Positions 16,148-24,420 of a stretch of 64,000 nt of DNA are shown here, in pieces; position 1 is the first letter of the stretch; each line of letters opens with the position of its first letter. The stretch is from Streptomyces sp. NBC_01723 (GTDB lineage: Bacteria; Actinomycetota; Actinomycetes; Streptomycetales; Streptomycetaceae). Both the position numbers and the translations under genes were made by a program. The stretch covers positions 3,646,001-3,710,000 of the forward strand of contig NZ_CP109171.1 in the NCBI RefSeq assembly GCF_036246005.1, given 5' to 3'. Below the pieces are notes generated by a model. The model did no database searches. It was not told the origin of the DNA and worked only from the letters and a program-made list of their open reading frames with translations.

Positions 16148-16187
16148 CGAGGGCGGCACCCCCCTCGCGGGGAGTGCCGCCCTCGGT
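16148..16187 (-). terminator. Rho-independent-type terminator after groEL
   Basis: A 13-bp perfect stem, CCGAGGGCGGCAC (16148-16160) with GTGCCGCCCTCGG (16175-16187), extends inward by further C:G pairs to a short loop. It lies about 35 bp beyond the groEL stop, with no T-tract, as is common in Streptomyces. Confidence 0.75.
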
Positions 16188-16222
16188 CGATGCTGGACGG
16201 TCGATCAACCGGAACCGGTCGA

Positions 16223-18001
<1,779 letters not shown>

Positions 18002-18007
18002 CGCCAA

Positions 18008-18036
18008 TGATTAGCACTCGACCCCATCGAGTGCAA
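18008..18036 (-). promoter_or_regulatory. groEL promoter (TTGCAC-17-TAATCA)
   Basis: Reading the minus strand, TTGCAC (18031-18036) and TAATCA (18008-18013) are separated by exactly 17 nt, a good vegetative-sigma promoter. The -35 box overlaps one arm of CIRCE 2 and the -10 box the other, so HrcA bound at CIRCE 2 would block polymerase directly. Confidence 0.72.
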
Positions 18037-18037
18037 G
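18011..18037 (-). promoter_or_regulatory. CIRCE operator 2 (distal)
   Basis: On the plus strand TTAGCACTC (18011-18019), 9 nt, then GAGTGCAAG (18029-18037). The left arm is canonical and the right arm has two changes. It is separated from CIRCE 1 by exactly 9 nt, so the four half-sites are evenly phased at 18-bp intervals. Confidence 0.85.
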
Positions 18038-18106
18038 CGGCTCTCGGGGATCGGGGCGCCCGCTCAGCCACCCGTGAACACTCGGGCGCACCCTCGTCCG
18101 GGCAGC

Positions 18107-18146
18107 CCGAAGGGCCCGCACCTCCGGGGAGGTGCGGGCCCTTCGG
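18107..18146 (-). terminator. Strong hairpin terminator after the cold-shock gene
   Basis: A perfect 19-bp inverted repeat (18107-18125 with 18128-18146; arms begin CCGAAGGGCCC and end GGGCCCTTCGG) lies about 35 bp beyond the cold-shock stop codon. It separates this gene from the groEL promoter. No T-tract follows. Confidence 0.82.
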
Positions 18147-18179
18147 AGAAGAACCGTTTGTTTGCGGTGGCCGAACGTC

Positions 18180-18383
18180 TCAGGCGCTGAGGCGAACCAT
18201 GTCGGCCTGCGGGCCCTTCTGACCCTGCGAGATCTCGAACTCGACCCGCTGGCCTTCTTCGAGGGTGCGGTAGCCGTCCATCTGAATCGCGCTGTAGTGG
18301 ACGAAAACATCCGCACCACCGTCGACCGCGATGAAGCCGTACCCCTTCTCCGCGTTGAACCACTTGACGGTGCCCTGAGCCAT
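18180..18383 (-). CDS. cspA: Cold-shock domain protein (CspA family)
   Basis: The 67-aa single cold-shock domain begins [18 protein letters not shown], with RNP1 (KGYGFI) and RNP2 (VFVHYSAI) intact, and ends with [10 protein letters not shown]. It binds single-stranded RNA/DNA and acts as an RNA chaperone. ATG 18381-18383 follows GGGGAG about 8 nt upstream. A promoter-like pair about 110 nt upstream implies a long 5' leader, common for csp mRNAs. It is transcribed alone, ending in a strong hairpin. Confidence 0.95.
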   Translation of the reverse strand: MAQGTVKWFNAEKGYGFIAVDGGADVFVHYSAIQMDGYRTLEEGQRVEFEISQGQKGPQADMVRLSA

Positions 18384-18493
18384 GCCTAACTCCCCTATTA
18401 CTGGCCCTTGCACAGATCCGCACTTCGCGGACCCGGGTCAGACCTCACCCCCCACGACTGGGGGCGTGCGCCGGAACGCGTCGACCGCGGCTG

Positions 18494-18521
18494 AATGTAT
18501 CTGTCCAACTGCCGTCTGCAA
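18494..18521 (-). promoter_or_regulatory. Candidate csp promoter (TTGCAG-16-TACATT)
   Basis: Reading the minus strand, TTGCAG (18516-18521) and TACATT (18494-18499) are 16 nt apart, placing the start about 105 nt before the csp ATG. The whole 18384-18821 gap holds this promoter and leader plus the terminator at 18736-18774. The stretch around 18590-18660 is A/T-richer than its surroundings and shows no gene. Confidence 0.5.
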
Positions 18522-18735
18522 CAGGGCAATCGAACGAGAAATCTGGACGTACCCGGTCCGGAATATGACGAGCTTTCCCCTGAATGTGGGTCAAGTCGGG
18601 GCACGCAAAAGTCACAAAAGCCGCGAAACACACCCACAATTTGGCTACTTCTTGTCGGGTGGGCGGCAGGAATTCAGGGTTCCCGATGTCTTGATCGGGA
18701 GCGCGTTCCCCAACTCTACCGCGCTCAATCCAATG

Positions 18736-18774
18736 GAATTGCCCCCTCCGCTTCTCTCACGGAGGGGGCAATTC
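18736..18774 (-). terminator. Terminator of the thrC-like/sulfur-carrier unit
   Basis: A perfect 15-bp stem (GAATTGCCCCCTCCG at 18736-18750, CGGAGGGGGCAATTC at 18760-18774) with a 9-nt loop lies about 50 bp after the sulfur-carrier stop codon. The A/T base of the stem gives a short AATT run after the GC part, closer to a classic intrinsic terminator than most here. Confidence 0.82.
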
Positions 18775-18821
18775 GATGAACTCTGCGTCACCGCGATTAC
18801 CTGCGGTAACGAACGAGTGGA

Positions 18822-19097
18822 TCAGCCGCCGGCGACCGCCGGGATGATGGAGACGCCCGCGCCGTCCGGGGTCGCGGTCTCCAGGCCCTGCTCGAAGCGC
18901 ACGTCGTCGTCGTTGACGTAGACGTTGACGAAGCGGCGCAGCTTGCCCTGGTCGTCCAGGACGCGGGCGGCGATGCCGGTGTGGTTCTTCTCCAGGTCGG
19001 AGATGACCTCACCCAGGTTGGCACCCTGGGCGTCGACCTCGGCCTTGCCGCCGGTGTAGGTGCGCAGGATGGTCGGGATGCGAACGGTCACGCTCAT
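18822..19097 (-). CDS. MoaD/ThiS-like ubiquitin-fold sulfur carrier
   Basis: The 91-aa protein has a beta-grasp pattern: SVTVRIPTILRTYTGGKAEV, then NLGEVISDLEKNHTGIAARV, FVNVYVNDDDVRF, and a C-terminal VSIIPAVAGG. The terminal Gly-Gly is the residue pair that is adenylated and converted to a thiocarboxylate in ThiS, MoaD and CysO. The start (ATG 19095-19097) overlaps the stop of the threonine-synthase-like gene by 4 bp (ATGA), so translation is coupled and both follow the SAM riboswitch. Neither thiamine nor molybdopterin genes lie nearby. The natural partner is therefore the overlapping PLP enzyme, with this protein as its sulfur donor. Confidence 0.88.
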   Translation of the reverse strand: MSVTVRIPTILRTYTGGKAEVDAQGANLGEVISDLEKNHTGIAARVLDDQGKLRRFVNVYVNDDDVRFEQGLETATPDGAGVSIIPAVAGG

Positions 19098-20395
19098 GCG
19101 AGGCCAGCCTCTCGGAAGGAGTCCAGGTTGGGGCGGATGGTCGCGGTCAGGCCGGTGCCGGCCACCGCGTCCAGGGTCTTGAGGCCGTCGCCGGTGTTGA
19201 GGACGACCGTGGTCAGCGACGGGTCCAGCACACCGCTCTCGACCAGCTTCTTCGTGACGCCGACGGTCACGCCGCCGGCGGTCTCCGCGAAGATGCCCTC
19301 GGTCCGGGCGAGCAGCTTGATCGCGTCCACGACCTGCTCGTCGGTCACGTCCTCCACCGCGCCGCCGGTGCGGCGCGCGATGTCCAGGACGTAGGGGCCG
19401 TCGGCGGGGTTGCCGATGGCCAGCGACTTGGCGATGGTGTCCGGCTTCTGCGGGCGCACGACGTCGTGGCCCGCCTTGTACGCCGTGGACACCGGCGAGC
19501 AGCCCTCGGCCTGGGCGCCGAAGATCTTGTACGGCTTGTCCTCGACCAGACCGAGCTTGATCAGCTCCTGGAGCCCCTTGTCGATCTTCGTGAGCTGGGA
19601 GCCGGACGCGATCGGGACGACGATCTGGTCGGGCAGCCGCCAGCCGAGCTGCTCGCAGATCTCGTAGGCGAGGGTCTTGGAGCCCTCGGCGTAGTACGGC
19701 CGCAGGTTGACGTTGACGAAGCCCCAGCCCTCGCCGGCCGGGTCGCCGATCAGCTCGGAGCAGAAACGGTTCACGTCGTCGTAGTTGCCCTGGATGCCGA
19801 CCAGCTCGCCGCCGTAGACGGCGGCCATGACGACCTTGCCCTGCTCCAGGTCGTGCGGGATGAACACGCAGGAGCGGAAGCCGGCCCGGGCGGCGGCGGC
19901 GCCGACGGCGCCGGCCAGGTTGCCGGTGGAGGAGCAGGAGAGGGTGGTGAAGCCGAAGGCGCGGGCGGCCTCCAGGGCCTGGGCGACGACACGGTCCTTG
20001 AAGGAGTGCGTCGGGTTGCCGGAGTCGTCCTTGACGTAGAGACCGCCGGTGACGCCCAGCTCGCGGGCCAGGTTGTCGGCCTTGACCAGCTTGGTCCAGC
20101 CCGGGTTGATGTTCGGCTTGTCGGCCACGTCGGCGGGGACGGGCAGCAGGGGGGCGTAGCGCCAGATGTTCGCGGGGCCCGCTTCGATCCGCTTGCGCAG
20201 CTCCTCGGTGTCGTAGGCCGAGAAGTCGTAGGCGATCTCCAGCGGGCCGAAACACTCCTGGCAGGCGAAGAGCGGGCCGAGCGGGACCCGGTGGCCGCAC
20301 TCCCGGCAGCTCAGCGCGGCGGCGGGGCCGAGGTCGACCGTGGTGTCGGTGGCGCCCGGGGTGTTCGTGGAGGTTTCGGCAGTCTGCACAGCCAT
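19094..20395 (-). CDS. thrC: Threonine synthase-like PLP enzyme; candidate O-phosphohomoserine-dependent homocysteine synthase
   Basis: The 433-aa fold-type II PLP enzyme belongs to the threonine synthase family. The PLP lysine is in NPTHSFKDRV (K133), the phosphate loop is SCSSTGNLAGAVGAAAARAG, and the C-terminal glycine loop is NTGDGLKTLD. Residues 30-48 add a four-cysteine zinc-ribbon-like element (C30, C33, C45, C48). ATG 20393-20395 is chosen because AAAGGG precedes it by 10 nt and upstream in-frame starts fall inside the riboswitch. By name it would convert O-phosphohomoserine to threonine. However, it is co-transcribed with a sulfur carrier under a SAM-I riboswitch, and streptomycetes usually carry another thrC beside hom and thrB (from memory). 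Homocysteine formation is therefore a strong alternative. Confidence 0.9.
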   Translation of the reverse strand: MAVQTAETSTNTPGATDTTVDLGPAAALSCRECGHRVPLGPLFACQECFGPLEIAYDFSAYDTEELRKRIEAGPANIWRYAPLLPVPADVADKPNINPGWTKLVKADNLARELGVTGGLYVKDDSGNPTHSFKDRVVAQALEAARAFGFTTLSCSSTGNLAGAVGAAAARAGFRSCVFIPHDLEQGKVVMAAVYGGELVGIQGNYDDVNRFCSELIGDPAGEGWGFVNVNLRPYYAEGSKTLAYEICEQLGWRLPDQIVVPIASGSQLTKIDKGLQELIKLGLVEDKPYKIFGAQAEGCSPVSTAYKAGHDVVRPQKPDTIAKSLAIGNPADGPYVLDIARRTGGAVEDVTDEQVVDAIKLLARTEGIFAETAGGVTVGVTKKLVESGVLDPSLTTVVLNTGDGLKTLDAVAGTGLTATIRPNLDSFREAGLA

Positions 20396-20414
20396 GGAGG
20401 CGAGGCCCTTTCTC

Positions 20415-20558
20415 CTCATCTTCCTCACGACGCATCTCGCCGTGAGACGGATTTGGCACCTTCCCTAGTCGGGAGCCTCGCCACGTCCGTGTGACAAGAA
20501 CCGACTGGAGGGTTGCCGGGGCTTCATCGGGCCGTATCCCTCTGCCCCTCTGGATGAG
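20415..20558 (-). promoter_or_regulatory. SAM-I (S-box) riboswitch
   Basis: On the minus strand all S-box landmarks appear in order: P1 CTCATC (20553-20558), CAGAGGGGCAGAGGGA, GGCCCGATGAAGCCCCGG followed by CAACC, a variable P3, AAGGTGCCAAATCC, a P4 stem (CTCACG with CGTGAG) and the closing P1 strand GATGAG (20415-20420). The last strand runs directly into GGAGAAAGGG, the ribosome-binding region of the downstream gene at 20395. There is no separate terminator hairpin. Control is therefore probably translational, with SAM binding hiding the site. Confidence 0.94.
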
Positions 20559-20702
20559 CGGTATGAAGTTGTTTCTCGCTGGTACACGCGGCGACCCCCG
20601 GCATGCGGTGGTCCTGCGCGTTGTTCAAGACTGTAACCGAAGGCCAGGACGGTTGAGATAGTCGTCCGTACCGCGAGATGGATCACAAAGGAGCCCGGGA
20701 CC

Positions 20703-21647
20703 GTGCTGGAAGAAGTCGAGCGCTGGCTGAGCGCGCGTTCCTGGTCCGCCGGGGACCGGCCGATCCGGCAGCTGCTGGCCGCCAAACAGGCCACCGGGCA
20801 GACGGTCAGCGTGGTGCTCCCGGCCCTCGACGAGGAGGCGACGGTCGGCGAGATCGTCACGGTGATCCGCCGCGAGCTGATGGAGCGGGCGCCGCTCGTC
20901 GACGAGATCGTGGTCGTGGACTCCGGGTCGAGCGACCGTACGTCGGCGGTGGCCGCGGCGGCGGGCGCGCGCGTCGTGCACCGCGACGCGATCCTGCCGC
21001 GTGTCCCGGCGGTGCCGGGCAAGGGCGAGGTGCTGTGGCGTTCGCTGCTGGTCACCGGCGGCGACCTCGTCTGCTTCGTCGACGCCGACCTGCGCGAGTT
21101 CTCCGCCGATTTCGTCTCCGGGATCGTCGGCCCGCTGCTCACGGAACCGGACGTGCAGCTCGTCAAGGCGATGTACGACCGCCCCCTCGGCACCACTCCC
21201 GGCCAGGGCGGCCGGGTCACCGAGCTGGTGGCCCGCCCGCTGCTCAACCTGCACTGGCCGCTGCTGGCCGGCTTCGTGCAGCCGCTCGGCGGCGAGTACG
21301 CGGCCCGCCGCTCCCTGCTGGAACGGCTCCCCTTCCCCGTCGGCTACGGCGTCGAGCTGGGCATGCTGGTCGACGCCCTGCACCTGGTCGGCCTGGACGC
21401 CCTCGCCCAGGTCGACGTCGGCGTCCGCATCCACCACCACCAGGACGGCCAGGCCCTGGGCCGCATGTCCGCCGCGATCTACCGCACCGCCCAGCTCCGC
21501 CTGGCCCGCGGCCACCTGGTCCGCCCGACCCTCACCCAGTTCGAACGCGGCCCCTCGGGCTTCGAGCCCCGCAACCACGCCGTGGACACGGAGGAACGGC
21601 CACCGATGAGGGAGATCGCGGAGTACGCGGCGCGGCGGGTGGCGTGA
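20703..21647 (+). CDS. gpgS: Glucosyl-3-phosphoglycerate synthase
   Basis: The 314-aa family 81 glycosyltransferase transfers glucose from UDP- or ADP-glucose to 3-phosphoglycerate, making the precursor of glucosylglycerate. Evidence is VSVVLPALDEEATVGEIV near the N-terminus, VVDSGSSDRT, the metal-binding DAD in CFVDADLREF, RPLLNLHWPLLAGFVQPLGGEYA and a HHHQDGQALG segment. GTG 20703 follows AAAGGAG by 9 nt. Glucosylglycerate is a compatible solute and methylglucose-polysaccharide precursor. The adjacent otsA and otsB make trehalose, giving a small solute cluster. It is divergent from the riboswitch unit. Confidence 0.88.
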   Translation: MLEEVERWLSARSWSAGDRPIRQLLAAKQATGQTVSVVLPALDEEATVGEIVTVIRRELMERAPLVDEIVVVDSGSSDRTSAVAAAAGARVVHRDAILPRVPAVPGKGEVLWRSLLVTGGDLVCFVDADLREFSADFVSGIVGPLLTEPDVQLVKAMYDRPLGTTPGQGGRVTELVARPLLNLHWPLLAGFVQPLGGEYAARRSLLERLPFPVGYGVELGMLVDALHLVGLDALAQVDVGVRIHHHQDGQALGRMSAAIYRTAQLRLARGHLVRPTLTQFERGPSGFEPRNHAVDTEERPPMREIAEYAARRVA

Positions 21648-21673
21648 TCGGCCCTCTGTGGTGTGCGACCACG

Positions 21674-21701
21674 TTTGAGTATTTCGGGGCCGGGCTAGGT
21701 T
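21674..21701 (+). promoter_or_regulatory. Candidate leaderless promoter of otsA
   Basis: TTTGAG (21674-21679) and TAGGTT (21696-21701) are 16 nt apart, and the ATG at 21709 begins 8 nt after the -10 box. This matches a leaderless transcript and explains the lack of a good ribosome-binding site before otsA. Confidence 0.45.
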
Positions 21702-21708
21702 GAGGCGT

Positions 21709-23097
21709 ATGGCTTCAACCTTCGGTGCTGCTCAGGTGCTGGTCGCCTCCAATCGGGGGCCGGTCTCGTACGAGGTGGGTGAGGACGGGGCGCTGCGCGC
21801 GAAACGGGGTGGTGGCGGGCTGGTCTCGGGGTTGTCGGCCATCGGGCCGGACGCGGGTGCGCTGTGGGTGTGCTCGGCGCTGGGCGACGGCGACCGCGAG
21901 GCGGTGCGGCGCGGGGTCGGCGAGGACGGCGTCCGGATGCTGGACGTGCCGGCCGACGTGCACGCGGACGCGTACAACGGGATCGCCAACTCGGTGCTGT
22001 GGTTCGTGCACCACATGCTCTACCAGACGCCCCTCGAGCCGGTCTTCGACGCGGAGTTCCGGCGGCAGTGGGCCTCCTACGAGGCGTACAACCGGGCCTT
22101 CGCCGAGGCGCTGGCCGAGGAGGCCGCCGAGGGCGCGGTCGCGATCGTGCAGGACTACCACCTGACGCTGGTGCCGGGGATGCTGCGCGAGCTGCGGCCG
22201 GACCTCAGGATCGGTCACTTCTCGCACACGCCGTGGGCGCCGGTCGACTACTTCCGGCTGCTGCCGGACGACATCGCCGAGCAGGTGCTGCGCGGCATGC
22301 TCGGCGCCGACCGGCTCGGGTTCCTCACCCGGCGCTGGGCGGACGCGTTCACCGCGTGCTGCGACGCCCTGGTGGGCGGGCTGGGCTCCACGGAGACCGG
22401 CGTGCACGGGCTCGGGGCGGACGCGGACTTCCTGCGGAAGCGGTCGCACGAGGCGGACGTGGACGAGCGGATGGCGGCCCTGCGGGAGGAGATCGGCGAG
22501 GGCCGCCGCACGATCGTGCGGGTGGACCGGACCGAGCTGTCCAAGAACATCGTGCGCGGGCTGCTGGCGTACCGGGAGCTGCTGGCGACGCGGCCGGAGT
22601 GGCGCGAGCGGGTGGTGCACGTCGCGTTCGCCTACCCCTCGCGGCAGGACCTCGCCGTGTACCGCGACTACACGGCCGAGGTGCAGCGGGTCGCGGACGC
22701 GGTCAACGAGGAGTTCGGCACGGCGGACTGGACGCCGGTAGTGCTGCACGTGAAGGACGACTTCGCGCGGTCGCTGGCGGCGTACCGGCTGGCCGACGTG
22801 GCCCTCGTCAACCCCGTGCGGGACGGGATGAACCTGGTCGCGAAGGAGGTGCCGGTCGTCTCCGACGAGGGGTGCGTGCTGGTGCTGTCGCGGGAGGCGG
22901 GGGCGTACGAGGAGCTGGGCGAGGACGCGGTGGTGGTGAACCCGTACGACGTGTCCGGGACGGCCGAGGCCCTGCACACCGCCCTGTCCGTCCCCCCGGC
23001 GGAGCGTGCCGAGCGCTCGAAGCGGCTGGCCGCGGCGGGCACGGCGCTGCCTCCGGCGCGGTGGTTTCTCGAGCAGTTGGAGGCGCTGAGGTCTTGA
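21709..23097 (+). CDS. otsA: Alpha,alpha-trehalose-phosphate synthase (GT20)
   Basis: The 462-aa enzyme makes trehalose 6-phosphate from a nucleotide-glucose and glucose 6-phosphate. GT20 features in order: VLVASNRGPVSYE and KRGGGGLVSGL at the N-terminus, VQDYHLTLVPGMLRE, FSHTPWAPVDYFRLLP, GADRLGFLTRRWADAF, RVDRTELSKNIVRGLLAY, VNPVRDGMNLVAKE and VLVLSREAGAYEEL. A start at ATG 21709 fits the leaderless promoter; a TTG three codons earlier is less likely. It converges with otsB, which removes the phosphate from its product, so the pathway is complete here but split between strands. Confidence 0.92.
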   Translation: MASTFGAAQVLVASNRGPVSYEVGEDGALRAKRGGGGLVSGLSAIGPDAGALWVCSALGDGDREAVRRGVGEDGVRMLDVPADVHADAYNGIANSVLWFVHHMLYQTPLEPVFDAEFRRQWASYEAYNRAFAEALAEEAAEGAVAIVQDYHLTLVPGMLRELRPDLRIGHFSHTPWAPVDYFRLLPDDIAEQVLRGMLGADRLGFLTRRWADAFTACCDALVGGLGSTETGVHGLGADADFLRKRSHEADVDERMAALREEIGEGRRTIVRVDRTELSKNIVRGLLAYRELLATRPEWRERVVHVAFAYPSRQDLAVYRDYTAEVQRVADAVNEEFGTADWTPVVLHVKDDFARSLAAYRLADVALVNPVRDGMNLVAKEVPVVSDEGCVLVLSREAGAYEELGEDAVVVNPYDVSGTAEALHTALSVPPAERAERSKRLAAAGTALPPARWFLEQLEALRS

Positions 23098-23159
23098 CGG
23101 CGGGTGCCGGGGGGTGGGTGTTGGTGGCCCGGCGTGCGGGGCGCCGCCTGCGCCCACCC

Positions 23160-23190
23160 GTGCCGCCCCAGGCGGCACGCGTGCCCGCAG
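23160..23190. repeat. Dispersed intergenic repeat, copy 2 (hairpin GTGCCGCC/GGCGGCAC)
   Basis: Second copy of the element at 2679-2716: GTGCCGCC-CCA-GGCGGCAC followed by a GTGCCCGCAG tail. It lies between the convergent otsA and otsB ends, supporting a bidirectional terminator role. A run of nine G at 23203-23211 sits at the otsB stop. Confidence 0.6.
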
Positions 23191-23210
23191 ACGGCGGCGG
23201 GGGGGGGGAG

Positions 23211-24080
23211 CTACGCGAGGCGCGCGGCCAGGGCGCGAAGGAGTCGCACCACCCCCGTCGGGCCGTCGACCACCAGGTCGGCGCTCTTGTGGAGGTCCGG
23301 GACCTCGTCGCTGCCGCTGCAGACGAGGAGGCCCGGGGTGCCCTCGGAGCGGAGTACGTCGACCGCCGCGAAGGCGGGGAGGTCGCCGAGGTCGTCGCCG
23401 GCGTAGAGGACGGACGCGGCGTCCGTGTCCCGGACGTACGCCCGTAGCGCGGCGCCCTTGTCCATGCCGGGTGGGCGCAGTTCGAGGACCATGCGGCCCG
23501 GTTCGACGATGAGGCCGTGCCGGGAGGCCAGGTCGGTGAGGGGGACGCGCAGGACGTCGAAGGCGGCCTGCGGGTCGGGGGCGCGGCGGGTGTGGACGGC
23601 GACCGCGTGGCCCTTCTCCTCGGTCCAGGTGCCCTCCCCCGCCCCGGACCGCTCCAGCAGGGCCGGCAGCTCCGCGCGGACGGCGGCGACACCGGGATGC
23701 GGTTCGGGCGTGGTGAGGGTGCCGGTGGCGGCGTCCCAGCGCTCGGCGCCGTAGTGGCCGAGGACGACGAGGTGGTCCAGGCCCGGGACGTCCGCGAAGC
23801 CGCCGTGCCGGACGGCGACCTCGGCCGGGCGGCCGGTGATCACCGCGACGGCGGCGACCTTAGGGGCGAGGGCCGCGAGCGCCGGTACGGCGTCCGGGTG
23901 GGCCCGCGCCCGGTCGGGGTCGGCGACGATCGGGGCCAGCGTGCCGTCGAAGTCCAGTGCGATCACCGCACGGCCGGGGTCGGTGAGGAGCGCGTCGAGC
24001 CCCGCGCGTCCGGCCGCCGTCGAGGGGGTCGGCAGGCGGTCCGGGGAGTCGGCACGGGTGGAGTCCTGGTGGCTTCCCAT
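23211..24080 (-). CDS. otsB: Trehalose-phosphatase (HAD superfamily)
   Basis: The 289-aa HAD hydrolase dephosphorylates trehalose 6-phosphate. Motif I, with the nucleophile and acid/base Asp, is VIALDFDGTLAPI (about residues 38-50); motif II is VAVITGRP, followed by LVVLGHYGAERW. The conserved GHAVAVHTRR and ELRPPGMDKGAALR come next, and motif IV is SVLYAGDDLGDLPAF. The N-terminal ~30 residues are Ser/Pro/Asp-rich and probably disordered. It converges with otsA and lies upstream of, on the same strand as, nothing obviously co-transcribed. Confidence 0.92.
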   Translation of the reverse strand: MGSHQDSTRADSPDRLPTPSTAAGRAGLDALLTDPGRAVIALDFDGTLAPIVADPDRARAHPDAVPALAALAPKVAAVAVITGRPAEVAVRHGGFADVPGLDHLVVLGHYGAERWDAATGTLTTPEPHPGVAAVRAELPALLERSGAGEGTWTEEKGHAVAVHTRRAPDPQAAFDVLRVPLTDLASRHGLIVEPGRMVLELRPPGMDKGAALRAYVRDTDAASVLYAGDDLGDLPAFAAVDVLRSEGTPGLLVCSGSDEVPDLHKSADLVVDGPTGVVRLLRALAARLA

Positions 24081-24126
24081 ACCGCGAACCTATCCCGCCG
24101 GCGCGGACGGCAACCTCGTCGCCGCC

Positions 24127-24360
24127 TCACCGCTCCGAGCGGCGGGACTCCCGTATCCGGCGGAGGCGGTTGACCGTGACCGGGTCCGTGGCCAGGGCGC
24201 GGGGGTCGTCCAGGAGGGCGTTGAGGAGCTGGTAGTAGCGGACGGGGGCCAGGCCCAGCTCCTCGCGGATCGCGCGTTCCTTGGCGCCGGGGCCGGGGAA
24301 GCCGCGGCGCTCCAGTGCGAGGATGCCGCGCTCCCGCTCGGCCAGCTCTCCCAGGTCCAT
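24127..24360 (-). CDS. DUF3263 domain-containing protein
   Basis: The 77-aa protein matches the small DUF3263 family: ERERGILALERRGFPGPGAKERAIREELGLAPVRYYQLLNALLD, ending in basic residues. The helix-loop-helix character suggests a possible DNA-binding fold, but the function is unknown. ATG 24358-24360 is preferred over a GTG 24 bp upstream. It lies between otsB and the sugar-binding lipoprotein gene, all on the minus strand. Confidence 0.78.
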   Translation of the reverse strand: MDLGELAERERGILALERRGFPGPGAKERAIREELGLAPVRYYQLLNALLDDPRALATDPVTVNRLRRIRESRRSER

Positions 24361-24420
24361 GTGAGGCACCGTAGCGCCCGCCACCGACAGCGCGGCCCGC
24401 GAGGGCCTGTCGCGAAAGCC

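Noticed and set aside
20396..20428. Upstream in-frame starts for the thrC-like gene
   Set aside because: They fall inside the SAM-I aptamer and lack a ribosome-binding site; ATG 20395 has one.
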